Positions 50,961-60,071 of a stretch of DNA of 64,000 nt are shown here, piece by piece (position 1 is the first letter of the stretch; each line of letters begins with the position of its first letter). Origin of the DNA: Variovorax sp. J2L1-78. GTDB taxonomy: Bacteria; Pseudomonadota; Gammaproteobacteria; Burkholderiales; Burkholderiaceae_C. The notes under the pieces were generated by a model that did not search any database, was not told the origin of the DNA, and saw nothing but the letters and a program-made list of their open reading frames with translations. A program made the translations under genes and the position numbers. The DNA lies in contig NZ_JASZYB010000003.1 of assembly GCF_030317205.1 (NCBI RefSeq), positions 62,001-126,000 of the forward strand. Direction: 5' to 3'.

Positions 50961-51947
50961 ATGCGATTCGATTCGTCCCGCCGCGCGAGCTTCGCCGCGC
51001 TCGTCGCCACTGCCGCGATCGGCCTGCCCTTCGCTACCGCGCAGGCCGCCGACTACCCGAGCAAGCCGATCCGCTTCGTCGTGCCCTATACCGCCGGCGG
51101 CACCACCGACCTGGTGGCGCGCACGGTGGGCCAGAAGGTGTCCGAGAAGCTGGGCCAGCCGGTGATCATCGAAAACCGCGGCGGCGCCGGCGGCAACATC
51201 GGCATGGACGCCGTGGCCAAGGCCGCGCCCGACGGCTACACGATCGGCTTCGGCGCCATCTCGACCAATGCGCTCAATCCGCACATCTACAAGTCGATGG
51301 CCTTCGACCCACGCAAGGACTTCACCGCGATCAGCCTGCTGGGCACGTCGACCATCGTGCTGGAAGTGCCCGCGACCTCGCCCATCAAGAGCGTGGCCGA
51401 CCTGATTGCCGCCGCGAAGAAGGCGCCCGGCCTGCCGTACGCCACCGCGGGCGCCGGCACCTCGATGAACCTGGCCGGCGTGATGTTCGCGCAGATGACG
51501 GGCACCGAGCTCACGCACGTCGCCTACAAGGGCAGCGGCCCGGCCATCAACGACATGCTGGGCAACACCATCGGCGTGATGTTCGACAACCTGCCCGCGT
51601 CGCTGCCGCACATCCAGGCCGGCAAGCTGCGCGCGCTGGCGGTGGCCGGTCCGGCGCGCTCGCCGTCGCTGCCCGACGTGCCGACCATCGCCGAGGCAGG
51701 CCTGAAGGGCTACGCGCTCGACCCGTGGTTCGGCGTGTACGGCCCGGCCCACCTGCCCGCGCCGATCGTCAAGGCGCTCAACGACGCCTTCACCGAAGCG
51801 CTCGCGCTGCCCGAGGTGAAGGACAAGCTCACGCAGGCGGGCTTCACGCCACGTGGCTCGTCGGCCGAAGCGCTGGCGAAGCTCACCCAATCCGAATACC
51901 AACGCCTCGGTGAAGTCGCCAAGAAGGCCGGCATGACCGCAGACTGA
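50961..51947 (+). CDS. Bug/TctC-family periplasmic substrate-binding protein (hmg operon)
   Basis: 328 residues. The signal peptide ends ATAQA, and mature AADYPSKPIRFVVPYTAGGTTD is the Bug family start, followed by VIIENRGGAGGNIGMDAVAKAAPDGYT. These proteins capture small organic acids or aromatics for tripartite or unknown transporters. Being between hmgA and fahA suggests an aromatic acid ligand; no TctA/TctB is present. It starts 31 bases after hmgA. Confidence 0.9.
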   Translation: MRFDSSRRASFAALVATAAIGLPFATAQAADYPSKPIRFVVPYTAGGTTDLVARTVGQKVSEKLGQPVIIENRGGAGGNIGMDAVAKAAPDGYTIGFGAISTNALNPHIYKSMAFDPRKDFTAISLLGTSTIVLEVPATSPIKSVADLIAAAKKAPGLPYATAGAGTSMNLAGVMFAQMTGTELTHVAYKGSGPAINDMLGNTIGVMFDNLPASLPHIQAGKLRALAVAGPARSPSLPDVPTIAEAGLKGYALDPWFGVYGPAHLPAPIVKALNDAFTEALALPEVKDKLTQAGFTPRGSSAEALAKLTQSEYQRLGEVAKKAGMTAD

Positions 51948-51955
51948 AAGCACCC

Positions 51956-53230
51956 ATGACCACACTCGACGCCACCCACACCCCGACGCTGCGCAGCTGG
52001 GTCGAATCCGCCAACGTGGCGGGCACCGACTTCCCCATCCAGAACCTGCCCTTCGGCCGCTTCCGGCCAGCCGGCACCGACGAAGCGTTCCGCATCGGCG
52101 TGGCCATCGGCGACCAGGTGCTGGACCTGAAGGCCGCGAAGCTGGTCGACCATGCCGACATGAACCTGCTGATGGCCGCCACACAGGCCGAGCGCGCGGC
52201 GCTGCGCACGGCGCTGTCCGAGGGCCTGCAGGAAGGCAGCGCCAAGAAGGGCGAGTGGGAGATCGCGCTGTATGCGCAGGCGGCGGTCGAGATGGCGCTG
52301 CCCTGCCGCATCGGCGACTACAGCGACTTCTACACCGGCATCCAGCACGCGACCACCGTCGGCAAGCTGTTCCGCCCCGACCAGCCGCTGTTGCCCAACT
52401 ACAAGTGGGTGCCCATCGGCTACCACGGCCGTGCGTCGTCCCTCCGCGTGAGCGGCCAGCGCTTCAAGCGCCCGCAAGGCCAGACGAAGGCACCCGATGC
52501 CGAAGTGCCGACCTTCGGTCCGTCGAAGCGGCTCGACTACGAACTCGAATTGGGCTTCCTCATCGGCCGCGGCAACGAACTGGGCGAGCCCATCCCCATC
52601 GCCGATGCCGAGCAGCACCTGTTCGGCGTGACGCTGCTCAACGACTGGTCGGCGCGCGACCTGCAGGCCTGGGAATACCAGCCGCTCGGCCCGTTCCTCT
52701 CGAAGAGCTTCGCATCGACGCTGTCGCCCTGGATCGTCACCATGGAGGCGCTCGCGCCCTTCCGCGCGAAGTTCGAGCGCCCCGCGGGCGACCCGCAGCC
52801 GCTGCCTTACCTCGATTCGCCCGCCAACCGCGAACGTGGCGCATTGGCCATCACGCTCGAGGTCTGGCTGCAGACCGCGAAGATGCGCGAGGCCGGCGAG
52901 CCCGCCGTGCGGCTGACGCGCGGCAACACCCTGCAGGCCGCGTACTGGACGCCCGCGCAACTCGTCGCGCACCACACGGTCAACGGCTGCAACCTGCAGC
53001 CGGGCGACATGCTGGGGTCGGGCACGCTGTCGGGCCCGACGCCGGACGAAGCCGGCTCGCTGCTGGAGATCACGATGGGCGGCAAGCAGCCGATGACGCT
53101 GCCCAACGGCGAGACGCGCGCCTTCCTGGAAGACGGCGACACACTGACGCTGCGTGGCTACTGCGAGCGCGACGGCGCGGTGCGCATCGGGCTGGGCGAG
53201 GTGAGCGGCACGGTGCTCCCGGCCGCCTGA
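51956..53230 (+). CDS. fahA: Fumarylacetoacetase
   Basis: 424 residues; hydrolyses fumarylacetoacetate to fumarate and acetoacetate, the last step of the homogentisate path. Active-site regions are complete: DYSDFYTGIQHATTVGKLFRP, GYHGRASSLRVSG, LDYELELGFLIGRGN, NDWSARDLQAWEYQ and GSGTLSGPTPDEAGS. It starts eight bases after the Bug gene. The pathway's maleylacetoacetate isomerase is not in this operon. It is convergent with the thioesterase, with three bases between stops. Confidence 0.95.
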   Translation: MTTLDATHTPTLRSWVESANVAGTDFPIQNLPFGRFRPAGTDEAFRIGVAIGDQVLDLKAAKLVDHADMNLLMAATQAERAALRTALSEGLQEGSAKKGEWEIALYAQAAVEMALPCRIGDYSDFYTGIQHATTVGKLFRPDQPLLPNYKWVPIGYHGRASSLRVSGQRFKRPQGQTKAPDAEVPTFGPSKRLDYELELGFLIGRGNELGEPIPIADAEQHLFGVTLLNDWSARDLQAWEYQPLGPFLSKSFASTLSPWIVTMEALAPFRAKFERPAGDPQPLPYLDSPANRERGALAITLEVWLQTAKMREAGEPAVRLTRGNTLQAAYWTPAQLVAHHTVNGCNLQPGDMLGSGTLSGPTPDEAGSLLEITMGGKQPMTLPNGETRAFLEDGDTLTLRGYCERDGAVRIGLGEVSGTVLPAA

Positions 53231-53233
53231 ACT

Positions 53234-53707
53234 TCAGTTGTCGGTGGGGGCGGGCGCCGGGGCCGATGCGCCCGCCGCGCGGCTCGCATCGAGGTGCGCC
53301 CGCGCGCGCTCGGCCAGTGCCATCTCGCCCGGTGTCGCCGGCGTGAAGCTGTCGACCGGCAGCGGCTGGCCGTGCGAATCGACCGAGACGAAGACGATCA
53401 GGCATTCGGTCGTCTTGTGCATGCCGCCCCCCTTCATGTCGCCGCTGCGCACCTCCACCGAGATGTTCATGCTGGTGCGGCCGGTGTAGACCAGGCGCGC
53501 TTCGACTTCGACCAGGTCGCCGATCATGATCGGCCGGTGGAAGCGGATGCTGCCGATGAACACGGTCACGCAGTAGCGCTTCGACCAGCTCGTGGCGCAG
53601 GCGTAGCCCGCCTCGTCGATCCACTTCATGACGGTGCCGCCATGGACTTTGCCGCCGAAGTTGACGGTGCTCGGTTCGGCCAGGAAGCGCAGGGTGATGG
53701 AGGACAT
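53234..53707 (-). CDS. Acyl-CoA thioesterase, hotdog fold (YciA/BACH type)
   Basis: 157 residues. A single hotdog domain (about 1-125) has the typical NFGGKVHGGTVMKWIDEAGYACA helix, with its catalytic Asp, and GDLVEVEARLVYTGRTSMNI. The Ala/Pro-rich C-terminal tail is probably disordered. It would hydrolyse acyl-CoA thioesters; chain preference is unknown. It lies downstream of the gentisate-cluster LysR in the same direction. Confidence 0.88.
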   Translation of the reverse strand: MSSITLRFLAEPSTVNFGGKVHGGTVMKWIDEAGYACATSWSKRYCVTVFIGSIRFHRPIMIGDLVEVEARLVYTGRTSMNISVEVRSGDMKGGGMHKTTECLIVFVSVDSHGQPLPVDSFTPATPGEMALAERARAHLDASRAAGASAPAPAPTDN

Positions 53708-53750
53708 GGCGTTTTTTCGTGGGGCGGTGGGAGCGGATTATGTGCGCGGC

Positions 53751-54647
53751 TCAGCCGCCGCCGAACAGTTGCGCCACCGTGCGCCGCAGCCACGCATTCC
53801 CGGGCTCGGCGTGGAAGCGCTCGTGCCAGTGCTGCTTGACCGCGTACGAGGGCAGGGCGAAGGGCAACTCCATCAGCCGCACCGGCTCCTGCGTCGCCAG
53901 CACCTCGCCGAGCACGCGCGGCACGGTGACGATCAGCTCGGTGTGCGCCACGATGCGCGCCACGCTCAGAAAGCTCGACAGCCGTGCCACCACGTGGCGC
54001 TGCACGCCCAGCCGCGCCAGCGTCTTGTCGACGATGGCGTGGCCCGTGCCCGATGACGAGATCACCGCATGCGCCTCGGTTTCGAAGCGCTTCTTCGTCA
54101 GCCGCGCGCCGATGCGTGGATGGTGCTGCGCGACCAGGCAGACGAAGTTCTGCATGAAGAGCGTCTGCTGGTAGAAGCCGGCGTCGAGTTGCGGCATGAA
54201 GCCCACCGCCAGGTCGACCTCGCCGTTCTCCAGCCGCCGGCCGCTGTCGGTCGAGACGATCTCCGTCTCCAGCTGAACGCCCGGCGCTACCCGGCGCAGG
54301 TGGTCGAGCAGGCCGGGCAGCAGCACGACCTCGCTGATGTCCGTCATGCAGATGCGGAAGCTGCGCTGCGCGCGCGCCGGGTCGAAGGCCGCATGGCTGC
54401 CGCGTGCGGCCTCCAGTTGCGACAGCGCCTCGCGCAGGTGCGGACGGATGCGCTCCGCATGCGGCGTCGGCTGCATGCCGCGCGCGGTGCGCGTGAACAG
54501 CCGGTCGTCGAAGTGCACGCGCAGCTTGTTGAGCATGGTGCTGGCCGCCGCCTGCGCCAGCCCCAGGCGGTCGGCCGCCTTCGACACGCTGCCGGTCTGG
54601 TAGACCGCGTCGAACACGGCGATCCAGTCGAGGTCGAGCTTGGCCAT
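53751..54647 (-). CDS. LysR-family regulator of the gentisate cluster
   Basis: 298 residues. The winged helix-turn-helix (WIAVFDAVYQTGSVSKAADRLGLAQAAASTMLNKL) and RLFTRTARGMQPTPHAERI are of the NahR/LinR-like subgroup. The effector domain (about 90-295) contains FRICMTDISEVVLLPGLL, typical of NahR relatives that sense aromatic acids. It is divergent from the gentisate dioxygenase with a LysR-type box between them, so regulation by 3-hydroxybenzoate or gentisate is likely. Confidence 0.9.
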   Translation of the reverse strand: MAKLDLDWIAVFDAVYQTGSVSKAADRLGLAQAAASTMLNKLRVHFDDRLFTRTARGMQPTPHAERIRPHLREALSQLEAARGSHAAFDPARAQRSFRICMTDISEVVLLPGLLDHLRRVAPGVQLETEIVSTDSGRRLENGEVDLAVGFMPQLDAGFYQQTLFMQNFVCLVAQHHPRIGARLTKKRFETEAHAVISSSGTGHAIVDKTLARLGVQRHVVARLSSFLSVARIVAHTELIVTVPRVLGEVLATQEPVRLMELPFALPSYAVKQHWHERFHAEPGNAWLRRTVAQLFGGG

Positions 54648-54677
54648 GGTGCAACTCCTGGAAGGCGAGAGGCGCCA

Positions 54678-54696
54678 TTATCGAAAAACGCGATAA
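54678..54696. promoter_or_regulatory. LysR-type binding site, TTATCG-N7-CGATAA
   Basis: Perfect 6-bp dyad spaced by seven bases (T-N11-A core included) in the 149-base divergent region, 31 bases before the LysR start and 100 before the dioxygenase start. This fits a LysR recognition site with autoregulation. Confidence 0.6.
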
Positions 54697-54796
54697 CGGG
54701 TATTGGTGGGCGGTCTTGATTCCATAGTGGGGCGCGACGAACAATGGCGCACCGAGGCACGGCACCGATGCCCGTCCTCCCCAGGAGACAAGCCCC

Positions 54797-55867
54797 ATGA
54801 ACACCGCCACCCTGCGCGCCGTCGCACCCCAGGCCGACGAACGCCGCGCCTACTACGAGCGTATCCGGCCGCTGCACCTCACGCCGCTGTGGGAGTCGCT
54901 CCACGCACTGGTGCCGCGCGAGCCGCAGACGCCTTGCGTGCCGGCGCTCTGGCGCTACGACGACATCCGCCCGCTGCTGATGGAGTCGGCCGAACTCATC
55001 ACCGCCGAAGAGGCCGTGCGCCGCGTGCTGGTGCTGGAGAACCCGGCGATCCCGGGCCGCTCGTCCATCACGCAGTCGCTCTACGCCGGCCTGCAGCTCA
55101 TCATGCCGGGCGAAGTGGCGCCGTCGCACCGCCATGTGCAGTCGGCGCTGCGCTTCATCGTCGACGGCAAGGGGGCGTACACCACTGTCGGCGGCGAGCG
55201 CACCACGATGCACCCCGGCGACTTCATCATCACGCCCTCGTGGGCGTGGCACGACCATGGCAACGAAGGCATCGAAGGTGTCAGCGAGCCGGTGGTGTGG
55301 CTCGACGGCCTCGACATCCCGATGGTGCGTTTCTTCGACGCCGGCTTCGCCGAGAACGCCGACGCCAAGGTGCAGCACGTGGCCCGACCCGAGGGCCACA
55401 GCCTGGCGCGCTTCGGCCACAACATGGTGCCGGTGCGGCACGACCACACGTCGGCCACCTCGCCGATCTTCAACTACCCCTATGCCCGCAGCCGCGAGGC
55501 GCTGGCGCAGTTGCAGAGGCAGGAAGCGCCCGACGCCTGGCTGGGCCACAAGCTGCGCTACATCAACCCGCTGACCGGCGGCTCGCCGATGCCGACCATC
55601 GCGACGAACCTGCAGCTGCTGCCGCGTGGCTTCGCCGGCCGGACGCACCGCATGACCGATGGCGCGGTCTACAGCGTGGTCGAAGGTCGCGGCCATGCCG
55701 ACATCGGCGACCAGCGCTTCGACTTCGGACCGCGCGACACCTTCGTCGTGCCTTCGTGGGCACCGCTGAAGTTGGTGGCCACGGACGACGTCGTGCTCTT
55801 CAGCTTTTCCGATCGTCCGGTGCAGCAGGCCATGGGCGTTCTGCGCGAAGCCTTCGTCGAAGACTAG
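54797..55867 (+). CDS. Gentisate 1,2-dioxygenase
   Basis: 356-residue bicupin Fe(II) enzyme that opens gentisate to maleylpyruvate. The first cupin has the iron ligands in PSHRHVQSALRF (His-x-His) and WAWHDHGNEG. The second cupin (THRMTDGAVYSVVEGRGHAD) lacks the full His set, as usual. VWLDGLDIPMVRFFDAGF is characteristic of the family. It is the first gene of the cluster with fumarylpyruvate hydrolase and 3-hydroxybenzoate 6-hydroxylase. A perfect hairpin starts at its stop codon. Confidence 0.94.
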   Translation: MNTATLRAVAPQADERRAYYERIRPLHLTPLWESLHALVPREPQTPCVPALWRYDDIRPLLMESAELITAEEAVRRVLVLENPAIPGRSSITQSLYAGLQLIMPGEVAPSHRHVQSALRFIVDGKGAYTTVGGERTTMHPGDFIITPSWAWHDHGNEGIEGVSEPVVWLDGLDIPMVRFFDAGFAENADAKVQHVARPEGHSLARFGHNMVPVRHDHTSATSPIFNYPYARSREALAQLQRQEAPDAWLGHKLRYINPLTGGSPMPTIATNLQLLPRGFAGRTHRMTDGAVYSVVEGRGHADIGDQRFDFGPRDTFVVPSWAPLKLVATDDVVLFSFSDRPVQQAMGVLREAFVED

Positions 55868-55908
55868 GGCCTGTTAACGCTATTCCCGGAAATTGCGTTA
55901 ACAGGCCC
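55867..55908 (+). terminator. Perfect 14-bp hairpin between gentisate dioxygenase and fumarylpyruvate hydrolase
   Basis: GGGCCTGTTAACGC and GCGTTAACAGGCCC around a 14-base loop; it begins on the last base of the stop codon. No T run follows, so it may be an attenuator, an mRNA-stabilising hairpin or a REP-type element rather than a full terminator. Genes on both sides belong to one pathway. Confidence 0.5.
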
Positions 55909-55977
55909 CTGGCCAGCACCGGTTCGCCCTCTGCTTTTCATCTCGACCATGCGCCGCCGCGAGCGGCAGGAGTTCCC

Positions 55978-56682
55978 ATGTCCTACGTCTTCACCCCCAC
56001 GCCCACCGTCGGCCTGCCCATCGTCGGCAGCGACGCGCTGTTCCCGGTGCGCCGCGTCTACTGCGTCGGCCGCAACTACGCGGCGCATGCCCGCGAGATG
56101 GGCTTCGACCCGACCCGCGAGCCGCCCTTCTTCTTCTGCAAGCCGAACGACGATGCGTCGGTGGTGCCGGTGGCCGAAGGCGCGACGGCCACGCTGCCCT
56201 ACCCGCCGCTGACGAAGAACTACCACTACGAGGCCGAGCTGGTCGTCGCCATCGGCCAGGGGGGGCGCGACATCGCGCAGGCCGATGCCGCCTCGCACAT
56301 CTACGGCTACGCGGTGGGCCTGGACATGACGCGGCGCGACCTGCAGATCGCCGCCCGCGAGAAGGGCCGACCGTGGGAAGTGGGCAAGGCCTTCGACTTC
56401 TCCGCGCCCATCGCGCCGATCGTGCGCCGCGCCGACGCGGCCGGCATCGACAGCGCGGGCATCGCGCTCGAGGTCGACGGCACGGTGCGCCAGCAGGCCA
56501 CCATCGCCCACCTGATCTGGTCGGTCGACGAGGTGATCGCCAACCTGTCGTCCCTCTTCACGCTGCAGCCCGGCGACCTGATCTTCACCGGCACGCCCGA
56601 AGGCGTGGGCGCGGTGCAGCGCGGGCAATCGATGGTGGTGCGCATCGACGGGCTGCCGTCGCTGTCGGTCCGCATCGCGTGA
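55978..56682 (+). CDS. Fumarylpyruvate hydrolase, FAH family
   Basis: 234 residues; expected to split fumarylpyruvate to fumarate and pyruvate in the gentisate path. FAH fold motifs are present: RRVYCVGRNYAAHAREMG, PPFFFCKPNDDASVV, NYHYEAELVVAIG with the metal-binding Glu residues, GYAVGLDMTRRDLQ and FTGTPEGVGAVQRG. The residue pattern and neighbours support this over acylpyruvase. The start is the ATG at 55978; the gene is separated from the dioxygenase by the hairpin. Confidence 0.9.
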   Translation: MSYVFTPTPTVGLPIVGSDALFPVRRVYCVGRNYAAHAREMGFDPTREPPFFFCKPNDDASVVPVAEGATATLPYPPLTKNYHYEAELVVAIGQGGRDIAQADAASHIYGYAVGLDMTRRDLQIAAREKGRPWEVGKAFDFSAPIAPIVRRADAAGIDSAGIALEVDGTVRQQATIAHLIWSVDEVIANLSSLFTLQPGDLIFTGTPEGVGAVQRGQSMVVRIDGLPSLSVRIA

Positions 56683-56704
56683 ACCGCCACGCAGGAGGCC
56701 CACG

Positions 56705-57976
56705 ATGAACGCATCCCCTACGACAAACGACACACCCCGCGTCCTGCTCATCGGCGGCGGCATCGGCGGCATGGCCGCGGCCCTGTCGCTGGCCCGGCTC
56801 GGCCTGGCGGTCGACCTGCTGGAGCAGAGCGCCACCATCGGCGAGATCGGTGCCGGCCTGCAGCTCGGCCCCAACGCCTTCGCCGCGCTCGATGCGCTGG
56901 GCGTGGGCGACGCGGTGCGCAGCGGCTCGGTCTTCACCGACCGGCTGGTGATGATGGACGCCGTCGACTGCGGCGAGGTCGCCTCGGTGCCGGTGGGCGA
57001 GGCCTTCCGCGCGCGCTTTGGCAACCCGTATGCGGTGAGCCACCGGGCCGACCTGCATGGCGCGCTGGTCGGCGCGGTGCAGCGGCAGCCGCTGATCCGC
57101 GTGCACACCGGCGCGCAGGTCGATGCGCTCGAGCTCGGCGGTGTGCGCGTGCAGGCACACACGCACGACGGTCGGCACTTCAGCGCCGACGCGGTGGTCG
57201 GCTGCGACGGCGTGAAGTCGATCGTGCGGTCGCAGCTGATCGGCGACGCGCCGCGCGTGTCGGGCCACGTGGTCTACCGCGCGGTCGTGCCGGCCGACGA
57301 CATGCCGGCCGACCTGCGCTGGAACGCGCCGGTGGTGTGGGCCGGCCCCAACTGCCACCTGGTGCACTACCCCTTGCGCCATGGCGAGCTGTACAACCTG
57401 GTCGTGACCTTCCATAGCCGCGACAAGGAGGTGTGGGGCGTGAGCGAGGGCAGCCAGGCCGAGGTGCTGTCGTACTTCGACGGCGTGCATGCGCGCCCGC
57501 GGCAGCTGCTCGACCGGCCGAGCTCGTGGCGCCGCTGGAGCACCGCCGACCGAGACCCGGTCGCCAACTGGAGCGAGGGCAACGCGACGCTGCTGGGCGA
57601 CGCGGCGCATCCCATGATGCAGTACCTCGCGCAGGGCGCCTGCATGGCGCTGGAAGACGCGGTCACGCTGGGCGCTGCCGTGCAGGCCTGCCGCACCGGC
57701 GACGGCCGCTTCGACCTGCCCGCCGCCTTCCGCCTCTATGCCGCGGCTCGCGTGCCGCGCACCGCGCGCGTCGTGCTGTCGGTGCGCGAGATGGGCCGGC
57801 TCTACCACGCGAAGGGCGTCGAGCGCCTGGTGCGCAACAGCCTGTGGGTGGGTCGCACGCCGGAGCGCTTCTACGATGCGGTCGAGTGGCTCTACGCGTG
57901 GCGGCCGGAGCGTTGCCTCGACGACGCCGACCCGGCCTTGCGCCTGTCGGCACGCGACTTGCACGCGGCGCACTGA
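56705..57976 (+). CDS. 3-hydroxybenzoate 6-monooxygenase, FAD-dependent
   Basis: 423-residue class A flavin monooxygenase that para-hydroxylates 3-hydroxybenzoate to gentisate using NADH and O2. The FAD-binding GGGIGGMAAALSLARLG (about 17-33), the DG-type motif GCDGVKSIVR and LLGDAAHPMMQYLAQGA are complete. Size and sequence fit the MhbM/NagX-like group, and the neighbouring gentisate genes make this the best assignment. Salicylate 5-hydroxylation is unlikely because that uses a Rieske system. Confidence 0.9.
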   Translation: MNASPTTNDTPRVLLIGGGIGGMAAALSLARLGLAVDLLEQSATIGEIGAGLQLGPNAFAALDALGVGDAVRSGSVFTDRLVMMDAVDCGEVASVPVGEAFRARFGNPYAVSHRADLHGALVGAVQRQPLIRVHTGAQVDALELGGVRVQAHTHDGRHFSADAVVGCDGVKSIVRSQLIGDAPRVSGHVVYRAVVPADDMPADLRWNAPVVWAGPNCHLVHYPLRHGELYNLVVTFHSRDKEVWGVSEGSQAEVLSYFDGVHARPRQLLDRPSSWRRWSTADRDPVANWSEGNATLLGDAAHPMMQYLAQGACMALEDAVTLGAAVQACRTGDGRFDLPAAFRLYAAARVPRTARVVLSVREMGRLYHAKGVERLVRNSLWVGRTPERFYDAVEWLYAWRPERCLDDADPALRLSARDLHAAH

Positions 57977-58084
57977 CCATGCTGGCGCTGCGTGTCGAGG
58001 TCCGGACACACGGGCACGGCATGATCGCGCCCTGCGGCCATCACGGCACCACCGATACCCATACCAACCGCCCGGAGACACGCC

Positions 58085-59077
58085 ATGCCATCGACCCGCC
58101 GACTGTTCACCGCGGCCACCGCCGCTGCCGCCTTGCTGCTGAGCGCAGGCGCACAGGCCCAGACGGCCGCCGCCGACTTCCCCAGCAAGCCGGTGACGCT
58201 GGTCACGCCCTTCGCGGCGGGCAGCGGCCCCGACGCGGTGCTGCGCCTGGTCTCGGACAAGCTCTCGCGCCTGTGGAATCAGCGCGTGGTGGTCGACAAC
58301 AAGCCCGGCGGCGGCGGCTTCATCGCCATCGAGCAGGCGCGCCGTGCGGCGCCCGACGGCTACACGCTGCTGCAGCTCGACAGCGAGCACATCGCCGCGC
58401 TGCCGCACCTGTACAAGTCGCGCAACTTCGTGACGCTGCAGCACTTCGACCCGGTGGCTTCGCTGTTCCGCACGCCCTTCTTCGTGGCGGTGGGCACCGA
58501 CGCCAAGTACAAGACCATGACCGACCTGATCGCCGACGCCAAGGCGCACCCGGGCCAGGTCAGCTACGGCTCGTGGGGCGTGGGCAGCCCTGGCCACCTG
58601 GGCGGCCAGCAGCTCGAGGCGCTGACCGGCATCCGCATGCAGCACGTGCCCTACCGCGAGGTGTCGCAGCTGTTCGCCAACGTCGGCACGGGCGACGTGC
58701 CGTGGAGCTTCGCGAGCATCCCGTCGAGCCAGGGCATCTACAAGGCCGGCAAGCTGCGCTACATCGCCGTGGCCGCGTCCAGGCGCGTTCCGCAGATGCC
58801 CGACGTGCCCACCATGGCCGAGGCCGGCGGGCCGCCCTCGCTCGAAGTGAATTCCTTCGTCTCACTGCTCGCGCCCAAGGGCGTGTCCGCCGCCATCAAG
58901 GCGAAAATCAACGCCGATGTCGCGAAGGTCATCGCCGATCCGGAGATCCGTGCGCGCTTCGACACCTTTGCCTTCGAGCCCCTGGCCTGGTCGCCGGAGG
59001 AGATCGAACGCAACGCCGAAGCGAAGTCCAAGGTCTACGGCGAGCTGGTGCGCATCGGCAACATCAGCCTCGAATAG
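58085..59077 (+). CDS. Bug/TctC-family periplasmic substrate-binding protein (gentisate cluster, first)
   Basis: 330 residues. The signal peptide ends GAQAQ; the mature start ADFPSKPVTLVTPFAAGSGPDAVLR and APDGYTLLQLD are typical. SYGSWGVGSPGHLGG is the usual ligand-loop region. Probably binds an aromatic or organic acid consumed by the cluster. It follows the monooxygenase by 108 bases and precedes a second Bug protein of clearly different sequence. Confidence 0.88.
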   Translation: MPSTRRLFTAATAAAALLLSAGAQAQTAAADFPSKPVTLVTPFAAGSGPDAVLRLVSDKLSRLWNQRVVVDNKPGGGGFIAIEQARRAAPDGYTLLQLDSEHIAALPHLYKSRNFVTLQHFDPVASLFRTPFFVAVGTDAKYKTMTDLIADAKAHPGQVSYGSWGVGSPGHLGGQQLEALTGIRMQHVPYREVSQLFANVGTGDVPWSFASIPSSQGIYKAGKLRYIAVAASRRVPQMPDVPTMAEAGGPPSLEVNSFVSLLAPKGVSAAIKAKINADVAKVIADPEIRARFDTFAFEPLAWSPEEIERNAEAKSKVYGELVRIGNISLE

Positions 59078-59105
59078 TCCCGTTCTTTTGTAGAAAGCGA
59101 ATTCC

Positions 59106-60071
59106 ATGCGTCGTTCCCTTCTCGTTCTCGCCCTGGCCGCTGCAATGGCACTGCCCCTGGCTGCATCGGCACAGGGCGCCGCCTGGCCCGCCAAGCCGAT
59201 TCGCCTGCTGGTCGGCTTCCCCGGCGGGTCGACGCCGGACATCGCGGCGCGTGCGATCGCCGAGCCGCTGTCGCGCGCGCTGGGGCAGCCGGTGGTGGTG
59301 GACAACCGGGCCGGTGCGTCGGGCAACATCGCGGCCGACATCGTGGCGAAGGCGGCCGACGACCACACGATCGGGATCGTCATCAACGGCAACCTCACCT
59401 CGTCGAAGATGTTGTATTCGCGGCTGCCCTACGACCCGGCCAAGGACTTCACCTACCTGTCGCTCATCGCCACCGCACCGCTGGTGCTGGTCGCGCAGAA
59501 CAGCCTGCCGAGCGGCGCTGCCTTCTTCGATGCCGCCCGCAAGGCCGGCGACACGTGGAGCTATGGGTCGGTCGGCGTGGGCTCGGTCGGCCACCTCGGC
59601 ACCGAGTTGCTCAAGAGCAAGGTGCCCGGCATGAAGGCCGTGCACGTGCCCTACCAGGGCAACCCGCAGGTCGTGACCGACCTGATCGGCAACCAGATCC
59701 AGTTCGCGCTGATCCCCCCGGGCGTCGCGCTGCCGCAGATCAAGGCCGGCAAGCTCAAGGCCATCGGCCTGACCAGCGGCCGCAGCCCGCTCGCGCCGGA
59801 GATCCCGCCGCTGGCCGACGCCGGCGTGAAGGACCTCAACCTCGAAGTGTGGGTCGCGCTGCTCGCCCCGGCCACGTTGTCGAAGCCCGCGCAGGAGCGC
59901 ATCACGAAGGAGCTGGCCGTGATCATGAAGGCCCCCGAGGTGCGCCAGAAGCTCTTCGAGCAGGGCTGGCAGGCGGTCGGCACCTCGCCCGAGGGCATGC
60001 AGGTGCGCGTGAAGGAAGAGGCGGCCATCATGAGCCGCATCATTTCGTCGCAAGGGATCAAGCTCCAATGA
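59106..60071 (+). CDS. Bug/TctC-family periplasmic substrate-binding protein (gentisate cluster, second)
   Basis: 321 residues. The signal peptide ends ASAQG; the mature AWPAKPIRLLVGFPGGSTPDIAAR and VVDNRAGASGNIAADIVAKAA match the family. SYGSVGVGSVGHLG is the equivalent ligand loop. The stop overlaps the start of the FAD oxidoreductase (ATGA), so this receptor and that enzyme probably deal with one compound. No TctAB membrane genes are present. Confidence 0.88.
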   Translation: MRRSLLVLALAAAMALPLAASAQGAAWPAKPIRLLVGFPGGSTPDIAARAIAEPLSRALGQPVVVDNRAGASGNIAADIVAKAADDHTIGIVINGNLTSSKMLYSRLPYDPAKDFTYLSLIATAPLVLVAQNSLPSGAAFFDAARKAGDTWSYGSVGVGSVGHLGTELLKSKVPGMKAVHVPYQGNPQVVTDLIGNQIQFALIPPGVALPQIKAGKLKAIGLTSGRSPLAPEIPPLADAGVKDLNLEVWVALLAPATLSKPAQERITKELAVIMKAPEVRQKLFEQGWQAVGTSPEGMQVRVKEEAAIMSRIISSQGIKLQ

